Assembly: GCA_910586615.1 (NCBI GenBank)
Contig: CAJUJP010000003.1
Span: 1-64,000, forward strand
Direction of reading: 5' to 3'
DNA from: an uncultured Lachnospiraceae bacterium
GTDB lineage: Bacteria > Bacillota > Clostridia > Lachnospirales > Lachnospiraceae
DNA length: 64,000 bases
The position numbers and the translations under genes were made by a program. The notes under the pieces are model-generated. The model saw nothing but the letters and a program-made list of their open reading frames with translations. It searched no databases and was not told where the DNA came from. Positions 25,246-33,898 of the stretch are shown piece by piece; within the stretch, counting starts at the first letter, position 1; every line of letters starts with the position of its first letter.

Positions 25246-26619
25246 TTACCGGATGCATACCTCCAAGCCACTGCCGCAGTATAAATACTCCTGCAGGCAC
25301 AACACTCCAATATTCTGATTCATTTCCTTAATCTGCCGAAAAATTTCATAATAATATTCCTTATTTGATATAATAACCAGTCCTGCTTTGTCCGACACTG
25401 CATGAAAAGGAACAACTTCCGTCCCGAATAATACCTTGCCTTGCTTTTCTTTATTATTGTCAATGAGATAGTCTATTTTCTTTCCCAACTGTTCCGCGGT
25501 CGTAACAAACCCTGCCGTCATCCTGCCAGCGCCCCAGAAGCCAATCGTCAAACCCGCATGTTCCGCATATGTGAAAATATCTGCAATCTTTTGCTGCCTG
25601 CATTCACACACAGCATGAAATGACATGGAATCACAAAAACATTTTTCCTCATAAGGCACCGTGCGCAAACGTTCAAACTGTTTCCGGCAGCATTCCGGCA
25701 GCCGCAGGAAATTAACATCATCCGGTATCCCCAGCAGCTGCAGACCTTCTGTCTGCAAATAATGATAAACTTCTCTCTGTCTGTCCGGCTTTTTGCAGAC
25801 AAAGAGTTGTTTCTCCAGCGAATCTAACGCGAAAATCCAGAAATGAACACAGTTTTCTTCCCACATATGATACTGCTGTAACGCCTCTTTCACTGCATAT
25901 AAAGCCTTAAATGCGCACATAGGATCTCTGTCATTGCTGATCCTGTCCGGCTCCGAATGCACTCTTCTGTAATAAAGCGTATCAGAGGTCTGCGTATGTA
26001 CAATACACTCTGCCGAAAAAAAGGAAAACAATGCATAAAAAACATCGTTCGAAGATGGCAGGTCCTGAAAACGGATCCGGTACCTGTCCAAAAGACTTCT
26101 CGACACCATTTTGTCGTATGTGGCATTCTGACAACGGAGTAAAAAAGTTACCGGCTGATCTGTCACTCTGAAAGTTTCCCGCTCATATAATTCCCGGTCA
26201 TCAAGCAGAAAATTTTTCTCCCTTACGGCCGGTCCTGCTTCTGTAAAGTTTTCTCTTTCCAGCATAACCAGATCTGCGTGAAACAGATCCGCCGCCTCAG
26301 CCAGCTGTTCTAACAAATCATCTGCAATCAGATCATCTGCATCCAGACATAACACATATTCCGATCTGCTGCTTTCAATCCCTCTGTTTCGGGAAAACGC
26401 CGCACCGCATCTTTTATCATTCCGTATATAGTGGAATGCGGAATTTTCTCTTACCGCCTCCTGAAGCAGGACAGCCGTATGATCCGTGGAAGCATCATCC
26501 GTAAAATAAACCTCAAAATCTTTTATGGTCTGTCTTTCAAGACATGACAGAAACTCCGGCAGAAACCTGCCGCCATTATAAACCGGTACGATCACCGCAA
26601 TTTTAACCATTTTATTCAT
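25246..26619 (-). CDS. GT2 glycosyltransferase with C-terminal Rossmann module
   Basis: 457 residues. The N-terminal GT-A domain (1-230) has VIVPVYNGG, DDAST and the nucleotide-sugar/metal motif LDADD. A helical middle follows. The C-terminal part (about 355-455) is the island's Rossmann-like module: IGFWGAGRMTAGF, then YLIDNNKEKQGK, then AGLVIIS. SNDVFYALF is shared with the GT2 proteins at 26612, 28011 and 44308. It would transfer one sugar on the cytoplasmic side; donor unknown. Its first 8 bp overlap the end of the preceding GT2 gene, so the two are coupled. Confidence 0.83.
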   Translation of the reverse strand: MNKMVKIAVIVPVYNGGRFLPEFLSCLERQTIKDFEVYFTDDASTDHTAVLLQEAVRENSAFHYIRNDKRCGAAFSRNRGIESSRSEYVLCLDADDLIADDLLEQLAEAADLFHADLVMLERENFTEAGPAVREKNFLLDDRELYERETFRVTDQPVTFLLRCQNATYDKMVSRSLLDRYRIRFQDLPSSNDVFYALFSFFSAECIVHTQTSDTLYYRRVHSEPDRISNDRDPMCAFKALYAVKEALQQYHMWEENCVHFWIFALDSLEKQLFVCKKPDRQREVYHYLQTEGLQLLGIPDDVNFLRLPECCRKQFERLRTVPYEEKCFCDSMSFHAVCECRQQKIADIFTYAEHAGLTIGFWGAGRMTAGFVTTAEQLGKKIDYLIDNNKEKQGKVLFGTEVVPFHAVSDKAGLVIISNKEYYYEIFRQIKEMNQNIGVLCLQEYLYCGSGLEVCIR

Positions 26620-27916
26620 ACGACAAACTCCACACTATTTTATCCGCAGAAATACCAATGCCTTTTAAAATATCTATAATTTCCATCGCGACCCTTTCCT
26701 CTTCAACGGCAATCACAATGTAATCAAAATCAATACAGGATATACTCTCCACCGGACTGATCTTCGGATTCTGCTCTGTGAATTTTTCATACTGTCTGTC
26801 CACCCAGCCCGCTAATTCATAATCCCCGTTATCCTTAATCTGCTCATAATATGTCCAGCCCATAACACCCGCTGCATACAGTACCACTCTGCTGCGCGGT
26901 GGAATTTTGTGAAAGGGAAATACAGATCCCGGCGGGATATCCTGATATCCTCTCACTTCTAAATCTGCGCAATAGTTATCATATTTTTCCTGCCCGGCAT
27001 GTAAGATAAATCTCAGTGTCTTCAAAAGTCTGACGCTTCCGCCATGTACCTCTTCCACCCACTCCCACTGTATCGCCTGGTTGGCACGCACCAGCAATGA
27101 CAACAGTTCTGCATTTTCCGTATGCAGACAGCGGACAATATGCCAGAAATATCCTTCATTCAATCTGCTGACTTCCAGTAAATGCAGCTGCCGCAAATCT
27201 TCTTTGGCGGACAATTCCAGAATATCCGTCACTCCTCTGACAATATCATTTACTTTTCCGGAGCTGAGAGTGTAATCCTGATGTCCGGAGCGGAAACAAT
27301 ATAGCTCCACCGGCACGATATAGAATTCTTTTGCAGTGATCATCGCCCTTACCAGAAACGGGGGATCCTGAAATCTCCTGTAATCAGGAAAAAAGATCTG
27401 ATGCTGCATCAGCATCTCACGGCGGTATAGATATGTACTGTAATGAAAATCATACTGATAGTCCTGATATGACATTTTCCTTCCTGCACAGCCATCCAGG
27501 CATTCTTTCCTGTGCAGTCCCATTGGCGTGACAAGGCCCGCCCGGTCACAATTTCGAAATGCGCCGCAAATGGAAACACCCTGCTCAATACAGGCATCAT
27601 ACATCCGGTCTAATGCCGAAGCATCCAGCAGATAATCATCCGCATCCAGAAACAGGACAAACTCTCCCCGTGCCTGCTGCAGCGCATGGTTTCTTGCTTT
27701 TCCGGCCCCCTGATTGCTCTGGGCAAGAATACGGATTCTTGAATCGGCTTCCTGCAGCCTTTGCAAAACGGCTAAGGAATCATCAGTGGAGCCATCGTCA
27801 ATGCATAAAATCTCCATGTCTTTCAATGTCTGACGCTGAATACTTTCCATGCATTTTTCTATATATAATTGCGCATTGTATACCGGTATGACTACTGATA
27901 TTTTTAACATTTCCAC
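26612..27916 (-). CDS. GT2 glycosyltransferase with C-terminal Rossmann module
   Basis: About 434 residues. GT-A domain: VVIPVYNAQ, IDDGSTDDS, FLDADD. The C-terminal 100 residues form a divergent copy of the recurring module: VVLYAAGVMGWTYY, then GWVDRQYEKF, then DYIVIAVE. Its G-x-G is altered to AAGVMG. A GTG at 27916 with GAGGG about 8 nt upstream is the likely start, with an ATG two codons later as an alternative. It overlaps the next gene by 8 bp. Acceptor and donor are unknown. Confidence 0.8.
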   Translation of the reverse strand: MEMLKISVVIPVYNAQLYIEKCMESIQRQTLKDMEILCIDDGSTDDSLAVLQRLQEADSRIRILAQSNQGAGKARNHALQQARGEFVLFLDADDYLLDASALDRMYDACIEQGVSICGAFRNCDRAGLVTPMGLHRKECLDGCAGRKMSYQDYQYDFHYSTYLYRREMLMQHQIFFPDYRRFQDPPFLVRAMITAKEFYIVPVELYCFRSGHQDYTLSSGKVNDIVRGVTDILELSAKEDLRQLHLLEVSRLNEGYFWHIVRCLHTENAELLSLLVRANQAIQWEWVEEVHGGSVRLLKTLRFILHAGQEKYDNYCADLEVRGYQDIPPGSVFPFHKIPPRSRVVLYAAGVMGWTYYEQIKDNGDYELAGWVDRQYEKFTEQNPKISPVESISCIDFDYIVIAVEEERVAMEIIDILKGIGISADKIVWSLSYE

Positions 27917-28010
27917 GTGATATTCCCTCTGCCCGCTTCTGATTATCCACACATCTGCCTTATAGCCAATATTTACATTAACAAATGCGGTATTGTTTTA
28001 TCCAAATTTT

Positions 28011-29360
28011 TTAACACAGACAAAAAAACTGGTTGATATCCATGATTACTTTGCCTCCGCTTCCCGCCTCCTGTACGACATCATCATAAATGTAACGCGC
28101 GGAAACAATAATCACCTCTACCCTGTCCTTCACATCCTTCGCCGGGAAAATTCTGTAACCGCACAGACTTTTTCCCTGACGGGCTGACGACTGATCTATA
28201 ACCGCTTCTATCGGCAGTTCATATTCAATGCAAAATTTTAATAAAGTCACACCATTTTCACCGGCGCCCCAGATTGCGACTTTATATCCTTCCTTTTGCC
28301 AGTTCTCAAATAATTTCTTCACCCTGCCCGCATTTTGCGCCAGACATACGGACAGAATATTTTTTTCTCTGTACCAGCCTGATGCAAAGTCTTTATCCAG
28401 AAACTGTTCCAGTTCTTTTCGTATATATGATTCCGTCTCGGCATAAGCCTTCTGATCCAGCGTGCAGAGCCTATGTATACCTTCCTTCTGCAGAAAACGA
28501 TAAAAACTTTCCGCCCGTGCCTCCTTCCGGTCAGCAAGCAGTGCATCCATCAAAGAAAAATATACCCGCTGATAAAAACAGGAACCTAACTCACCGAATT
28601 TACCCCGTTTGATCAATTCCTTCCCCAGCTGCATCAACGCCTTATAAGTACACATGGGATCCCTGTCACGGGAAATTCTTCCAGCCTCAGAATGATCTCT
28701 GACATAGACCATTACTTTTTCCGATTCGGCTACAATCAATTTACCCGCAAGCATCAATGCCATATTGACAAAACAACTGTCATTCGCACATGGCAAATCC
28801 TGAAACACAAGCTGATTGCTCTCAACAAAGGCCCGCCTGTAAAGTTTATTCCAGGGGGCAGATCCCCAGGTAATCAGTTCATAAGGTTCACAGCCTGCAA
28901 CCGTAAAGGAATCCTTGCAATACCGATCAATAAATCCCCCGCCATGTGATATCCGCAGCTTTCTATGTATGTTCTCCGACGGAACATGTCTGAAATCAAA
29001 TATGACAAGATCAGCTTCCTTCGCCTCTATTTTGTCATATGCCCTTTCCAGCATCTCTTCATCAAATATATCATCCCCGTCCAGAAAAGCGAGATATTTT
29101 CCCTCTGCCTCTTTCATTCCCCTGTTTCTGGAAAAGGCGGCGCCACTCCGGCAGGCATTGGAAAGCAGTCTGATTCTACCGTCTTTTTTTTGAAAATCCA
29201 GTACAATCCGCTCGGTTGAGTCGTCGGACGCATCATTGATGCATATCAACTCAAAATCCGTAAAAGTCTGACCCAGGACACTCTGCAGACATTCTTCCAG
29301 ATATTTCGATGCATTAAACAGGGGCATAATTATTGATATTTTTATCTTATTTCTAACCAT
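28011..29360 (-). CDS. GT2 glycosyltransferase with C-terminal Rossmann module
   Basis: About 449 residues. GT-A domain: IIMPLFNASKY, INDASDDS, FLDGDD. The C-terminal module is the clearest of the set: VAIWGAGENGVTLLKF, then AVIDQSSARQGKSLCGY, then VEVIIVS. The pattern strand/GxGxxG/helix/strand/ID resembles the N-terminal domain of PglD/NeuD-type proteins. GGAG precedes ATG 29360; an upstream in-frame start lacks an SD. It is very likely co-transcribed with the small anchored module gene upstream. Confidence 0.83.
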   Translation of the reverse strand: MVRNKIKISIIMPLFNASKYLEECLQSVLGQTFTDFELICINDASDDSTERIVLDFQKKDGRIRLLSNACRSGAAFSRNRGMKEAEGKYLAFLDGDDIFDEEMLERAYDKIEAKEADLVIFDFRHVPSENIHRKLRISHGGGFIDRYCKDSFTVAGCEPYELITWGSAPWNKLYRRAFVESNQLVFQDLPCANDSCFVNMALMLAGKLIVAESEKVMVYVRDHSEAGRISRDRDPMCTYKALMQLGKELIKRGKFGELGSCFYQRVYFSLMDALLADRKEARAESFYRFLQKEGIHRLCTLDQKAYAETESYIRKELEQFLDKDFASGWYREKNILSVCLAQNAGRVKKLFENWQKEGYKVAIWGAGENGVTLLKFCIEYELPIEAVIDQSSARQGKSLCGYRIFPAKDVKDRVEVIIVSARYIYDDVVQEAGSGGKVIMDINQFFCLC

Positions 29361-29417
29361 ACCCCTCTCCAACCACATAACTCAAACCATTGAGCGTCCT
29401 TTTCATTTTTGACAGAC

Positions 29418-29909
29418 TTAAATACTATCTTCATATATTTCATTCACAATATCCATAAGGGACACAATGGGATATTCCACCTTTTCTTCCAGCATCTCTT
29501 CAATCTCATCCATATAATGCACCGCCGTCACGACAATAACATCTACTTCGTCCAGCTCTTCATCCGGTGTGACTATATCCACTTCCGCATACATAGCATC
29601 AGCGTTTTTATCAATAATATATTTCACCTCGATCTCCGAATCCTTCAATTCATCAAACAGCCTCTCTCCAAGTTCTTTCATGCCGTAAATGGCAACTGTC
29701 TTATAACCATTCTGCGTAAAGTAAGAGCGAATAGAATGCCCTTTCTGTTCAATTTCCAGCCACTTTAACAGCAATTTGTAAAATTCTCCCATCTTCCGCA
29801 GCAGATCTTCTGTCGCCGCCTTCTTTTTCCTCTGCTGCAATCCGATCGCTGCCGCCCCGGTTGATGCTCCCAGCAATAAAGATAATCCTGAAATGGTTCC
29901 TTTTCTCAT
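29418..29909 (-). CDS. Small membrane-anchored Rossmann-module protein
   Basis: 163 residues: an N-terminal hydrophobic segment (TISGLSLLLGASTGAAAIGL), a basic KKK stop, a helical region (about 30-65), then a stand-alone copy of the module (TVAIYGMKELGERL, YIIDKNADAMYAEVD, VDVIVVTA). It has no catalytic domain. The core is nearly identical to that of the protein at 31488, a clear paralogue with a different N-terminus. GGAGAG lies before the ATG. It may be a membrane-tethered adaptor or regulator for module-bearing transferases; this is inference. Confidence 0.7.
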   Translation of the reverse strand: MRKGTISGLSLLLGASTGAAAIGLQQRKKKAATEDLLRKMGEFYKLLLKWLEIEQKGHSIRSYFTQNGYKTVAIYGMKELGERLFDELKDSEIEVKYIIDKNADAMYAEVDIVTPDEELDEVDVIVVTAVHYMDEIEEMLEEKVEYPIVSLMDIVNEIYEDSI

Positions 29910-29989
29910 GTTTCTCTCTCCTTTTATTTTATTTTTTACCCGATCAGAACATTTTTTCCCTCAAAGGCAAACCCATACTTTTAGATCTG

Positions 29990-30172
29990 CTATGCCGGAA
30001 TACCCTTTTGAAGCAGCTGCGCTTCATACTGTTTTTCTTCGATGTTCCGGTTCCGTCCTGCCGGACGCACACCCACCGGTAGCTTGCTACATAAAGACTC
30101 CATATCGCAATGCTGCCATTTCTTCCCAGTATCCATACACATATGCTTCCTGCATGGGAATACCATGGGCAT
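29990..30172 (-). pseudogene. Decayed small gene in a 342-bp gap
   Basis: In the gap 29910-30251 an ATG at 30172 follows a strong AGGGGG site and opens a 60-residue frame. Its first half is not protein-like, but the +1-shifted frame over the same DNA (GIPMQEAYVYGYWEEMAAL) is, and the end of the original frame (NIEEKQYEAQLLQKGIPA) is protein-like again. This pattern fits a gene broken by frameshifts. No family recognised. Confidence 0.3.
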
Positions 30173-30251
30173 CTTAATTCCCCCTTCTTGGTGATTTTAT
30201 CAAAAATATACTACAATATTCGTTTAAGCAACTTTTGCTGTTCTGCAAATA

Positions 30252-31421
30252 TCAGCCATGGTGATCAATGATATATTGATAAAACCGAACTAGCTTCCTA
30301 ACGGTAATCTCCGGTGATAATTGATCGATCCTCCTTTTTGCCCGCTTACCCATCATCTTCTTTTGCATTTCATTCATTGCCGTCGCTTCATTCATTTTCT
30401 TCAATAAACTCTTCGAATCCCCCGGCATACACAACAATCCGCTTTTTCCATCATCTATTAATTGTTCATAGCTTGCGCCATCTGTACCAATTACTACTCT
30501 TTCAAAATACATTGCTTCCATACATGCGTTAGAAAAATTTTCGCTTAATGACGGGAAAATAACAAAATCCGCCCGCATAACGATCGGATACAATAAATTA
30601 TGCGGAAGTGCTTTCATATATATGAATCTGTCTCTATGCTTTCCAGTACCTCTCTCCAGGGCTCGCGCCAGGTTTTCTTTACCACCCTTCTGCTCAATAC
30701 CGCAGCATACAAAATAGTACTCCGGATTCAACTCCAAAAACTGTTCTAATATTTCTGCGGCTACCAGAATACCTTTTGTAACGGTTAACCGCCCCATGAA
30801 AAGGACATATTTTTTCCCTTTTAACTTATTTTGATACACGCCGTCGTCGTACTCATTACATTCATTCCAAAATGGCGACTCCATAACCGCTACTTTTCTG
30901 TGAATATCCTTTGCAAATGCATTTGCATGAACGTTGCTTGGCGCAAATACTGTTGTACATCTTCTTGCCGCAAGTCTCTGAAGAAATGCCCGTCTATTTG
31001 CTATTGTTATATCCGGAAAATCTCTATAATACAATTTATCATAGCTGGACAGCCTCATTACGGCCGGCACTTTCCCAAAGTAGAGAAGCGGCCAGCTCCG
31101 TATGGAAGAGAATTGAATCATGTCTATTTTTCTTGTATCGATCAGTTCAGAAATTTTTTGATTTACAATAAAACTGCTATGGAAAATATCTGCCAATACC
31201 TCTGCGCTGTTTGTCCCCTGGCTTATACCTGGACAGGACACAAAAAAAACTTCTATGCCGTTTTCCCAATAATGCATGTTTTTTATCCCGGAGGAAAGGA
31301 TGATCGGCGTATGCCCAAATTCCTTTAACGCCCTTGCGACTCTGCGGATATACATACTCACACCGCCTCTGGGTGCCTCTTCTTTCTGCACATAATTTGG
31401 GGATGCAAACAAAACTACCAT
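30252..31421 (-). CDS. GT4 glycosyltransferase
   Basis: 389 residues with the GT-B two-Rossmann fold. The N-terminal APRGGVSMYIRRVARAL loop and GHTPIIL are typical of GT4. The C-terminal half has KYVLFMGRLTVTKG and the E-x7-E-like FPSLSENFSNACMEAMYFERVVIGTD. AGAGAGGT about 9 nt before ATG 31421 sets the start. It carries no Rossmann-module fusion and sits between the two small anchored module proteins. Likely a retaining transferase using a nucleotide sugar; acceptor unknown. Confidence 0.85.
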   Translation of the reverse strand: MVVLFASPNYVQKEEAPRGGVSMYIRRVARALKEFGHTPIILSSGIKNMHYWENGIEVFFVSCPGISQGTNSAEVLADIFHSSFIVNQKISELIDTRKIDMIQFSSIRSWPLLYFGKVPAVMRLSSYDKLYYRDFPDITIANRRAFLQRLAARRCTTVFAPSNVHANAFAKDIHRKVAVMESPFWNECNEYDDGVYQNKLKGKKYVLFMGRLTVTKGILVAAEILEQFLELNPEYYFVCCGIEQKGGKENLARALERGTGKHRDRFIYMKALPHNLLYPIVMRADFVIFPSLSENFSNACMEAMYFERVVIGTDGASYEQLIDDGKSGLLCMPGDSKSLLKKMNEATAMNEMQKKMMGKRAKRRIDQLSPEITVRKLVRFYQYIIDHHG

Positions 31422-31487
31422 TTTTATTTTACCTCTCTGTACCTGACAAACTGTCCAAAAAAACTTTGATACAAGATTTCTCAAGTC

Positions 31488-31976
31488 TCATACTCCATAA
31501 ACAACATCTTCCAAAGAGACCACCGGATACTTAACAATCGCACTTAACTCCCTTTCGATCGTGTCAAAGAAATAGCATGCGGTTACAACGATCACATCCA
31601 CCGGTTCCAGATGATCCTCCGGTGCTACCACATCCACATCCGCATAGATTGCATCCGCATTTTTATCAATAATATACTTTACAGTAATGCTGGAATCTTT
31701 TATTTCATCATACAGGCGTTCCCCCAGCTCCCGCATTCCGTAGATGGCAATCGTCTTATATCCGTTCTTTTCAAAATAGTCCACTAAAGACTTCCCTTGC
31801 TGATGCAGGCTGAGCCATTGATTATAAATAAAATAATAGGAAAGTATCTTTTGAGAATAGTCCTCTCTCTTCTGCAGTCTCTTACCCATCTGACTGCCGA
31901 TGGCTGCCCCTCCCGCAAGGGCACCTGCCACACCTCCTGCTAATACTGATATTGCTTTACCGATTCCCTTTTTCAT
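31488..31976 (-). CDS. Small membrane-anchored Rossmann-module protein (paralogue)
   Basis: 162 residues with the same layout as the protein at 29418: an N-terminal Gly/Ala-rich hydrophobic segment (VLAGGVAGALAGGAAIG), a basic stretch, a helical region, then the module (TIAIYGMRELGERL, YIIDKNADAIYADVD, VDVIVVTAC). The core is almost identical to the 29418 copy while the N-terminal halves differ, which points to duplication of the module or strong constraint on it. GGAAAAGGT is close to the ATG. Confidence 0.7.
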   Translation of the reverse strand: MKKGIGKAISVLAGGVAGALAGGAAIGSQMGKRLQKREDYSQKILSYYFIYNQWLSLHQQGKSLVDYFEKNGYKTIAIYGMRELGERLYDEIKDSSITVKYIIDKNADAIYADVDVVAPEDHLEPVDVIVVTACYFFDTIERELSAIVKYPVVSLEDVVYGV

Positions 31977-32032
31977 ACCTTTTCCTGCCTTTCTTTTTCG
32001 TTCCCACTCGAATACCAGAACAATTATAATCC

Positions 32033-33178
32033 TTAATGTCTTTCTTCATTTTTCATTTCCAAAAGACTATATAAGCGGCTGTATCGCCTGTGCATCCGGT
32101 CTAAGGTAAAATAACGTCCGGCCGCTTCTGCATTCTTTTCTCCCAGTTCCGCCAATTCCCCCATTTTCAGCTGTTTTAGTCCGTTCAACTGATCGATCCA
32201 AAGTTGTTTCTGCAGCGGAAGTGCCACAATACCATCCGTTTTCCCGGCCAACTCCCTATGGGGACCTATATCGGATAATACAATCGGCAGCCCGGCATGC
32301 ATCGCTTCTAACACACTGACCGGTAAGCCTTCCACTTTTGAGGGAGATACATAGACATCTCCCTGTCCAAGAATTTTATAAACTTCTTCCCGGCTCACCA
32401 ATCCGGTTACCGTGACTTTATTTTCCAAATTTTTTCGCCTGATTTCTTTCCGAATAACAGGATCCTGCTCTCCACCACCAATAAATGTAACATGCACGTT
32501 TTCCAATGCACTCATAACATCCAATAAAAACATATGATTTTTTACCTGCACAAGTCTTGCGGTATACACAAGTTCGAGTGCTGATTTTACGGCATTTCCT
32601 CTTTCCGCCCAGTTAATTTTTACGATTTCATCCCGACCTGCTCCGTGTTCAATAATTGAAATATTACCACGCTTCAATAATTTTACTGCCTTGGGGTAAT
32701 CCTCATAGGATGCACGGCTTAGAAACGTGAGATGTTTTGCATACAACGAGGCCAGAGAGCAATCGCGTTTTATTCTCTTATTGACATATCCTGAAAAAGT
32801 ACTTTTCATCGTATACACCATATGCTGCCTAATATTTAATCCCGCACATGCCTTTATAATATCCATTATGACTCCTGACTGTTGTATATGAAAAACGAGA
32901 GGAATACGTCTTTCACGACATATAGCGCAAATCTCCTTCACTTTTTGCCTTGTCCGCTTAATATCTTTATTCCCCCAAATCACTTCAACTTCAGGGAAAA
33001 ACTTTTTACCACAATCTGCTTTGATTCCACATACAAATACAATATTCTTTTCATGCTCCATATATTTTGTACGCCAGACTGCAAATTCCCGATATCCTCC
33101 CGTTGTTTCATTGACTGTTTTTAAAAAATGAACGACGACACGCGAATGGCTCTCGTCTATGCCATATGTTTGTCCCAT
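32033..33178 (-). CDS. GT4 glycosyltransferase
   Basis: 381 residues, GT-B fold. TTGGYREFAVWR near the N-terminus, LVYTARLVQVKNH at the start of the donor domain, and the E-x7-E motif SPSKVEGLPVSVLEAMHAGLPIVLSD place it in GT4. It is close in layout to the other GT4 genes, without a fused module. AGGAG lies before the ATG. It follows the P-loop kinase gene by 27 bp, consistent with one operon. Confidence 0.86.
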   Translation of the reverse strand: MGQTYGIDESHSRVVVHFLKTVNETTGGYREFAVWRTKYMEHEKNIVFVCGIKADCGKKFFPEVEVIWGNKDIKRTRQKVKEICAICRERRIPLVFHIQQSGVIMDIIKACAGLNIRQHMVYTMKSTFSGYVNKRIKRDCSLASLYAKHLTFLSRASYEDYPKAVKLLKRGNISIIEHGAGRDEIVKINWAERGNAVKSALELVYTARLVQVKNHMFLLDVMSALENVHVTFIGGGEQDPVIRKEIRRKNLENKVTVTGLVSREEVYKILGQGDVYVSPSKVEGLPVSVLEAMHAGLPIVLSDIGPHRELAGKTDGIVALPLQKQLWIDQLNGLKQLKMGELAELGEKNAEAAGRYFTLDRMHRRYSRLYSLLEMKNEERH

Positions 33179-33205
33179 CCCGGTTTATCTCCTATTATCC
33201 TATTC

Positions 33206-33898
33206 TTAAAAATGTTCCTTGCAATACTCAATTATTTGTTCAGCATTATTCTCTGCTGGATCATTCATGTCAATCGTAATTGCTTGTTCTATTGCAGTTT
33301 GCCTGATTTCTTCAAATTGCTTTTTCTGGAATTCCAATACCTTCTTCAGTTCTTTGGCATCGTCAATTTGATACAGCCGTCCCCCGTTCGGTGTTCTTGT
33401 AAACATTCTCATCATAGATCTGTCTACGTTAACAGTACAATTCACACATATAACATTATCGAACGTGTCCATCACCCGTCTGATACATTCATAATATTCT
33501 TTCTTATTTCTAATTTCCCCTAAATATGCCATCGAGACAAATCCCTGGATAATTCCCTGATCCAAAATGCAGACTCTGTTGCTCTGATTTTTTGAAGTAC
33601 ACAGTTTTTTAATTCCAAGCCAATAGTTATATACTGTCTTCATATATTTCAGTCGCTCTCGTGTAACAGGTCTGATCAATAAAAACGCTTTTAGAACCAG
33701 CATATAAACATATCTCGCTTCTTTAGAACCCATAATTTCCTTACAACCTCCCCGGTATTTTAATACCCGGCTGGAAGATATCTCTTTTACTTTCATGTCC
33801 CTTAAGCGCCTTTTAACGGCTCTGGCAACAGTCGTTTTACCTGCTCCTGGTGTCCCGTTAAACTCAATTATAAATGTTTTTCCATTAGATTGTCCCAT
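33206..33898 (-). CDS. P-loop kinase-like NTPase
   Basis: 230 residues. It starts with a strong Walker A (GTPGAGKTT, about 15-23). An ILDQGIIQGF segment suggests a Walker B/DRx-like region, and a late HF-type helix ends the protein. It resembles small-molecule and deoxynucleoside-type kinases. The first 31 bp overlap the end of the preceding NTase-kinase gene, in another frame, so the two are tightly coupled. The substrate is unknown; kinases in such islands may phosphorylate a sugar or lipid-linked intermediate. Confidence 0.7.
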   Translation of the reverse strand: MGQSNGKTFIIEFNGTPGAGKTTVARAVKRRLRDMKVKEISSSRVLKYRGGCKEIMGSKEARYVYMLVLKAFLLIRPVTRERLKYMKTVYNYWLGIKKLCTSKNQSNRVCILDQGIIQGFVSMAYLGEIRNKKEYYECIRRVMDTFDNVICVNCTVNVDRSMMRMFTRTPNGGRLYQIDDAKELKKVLEFQKKQFEEIRQTAIEQAITIDMNDPAENNAEQIIEYCKEHF

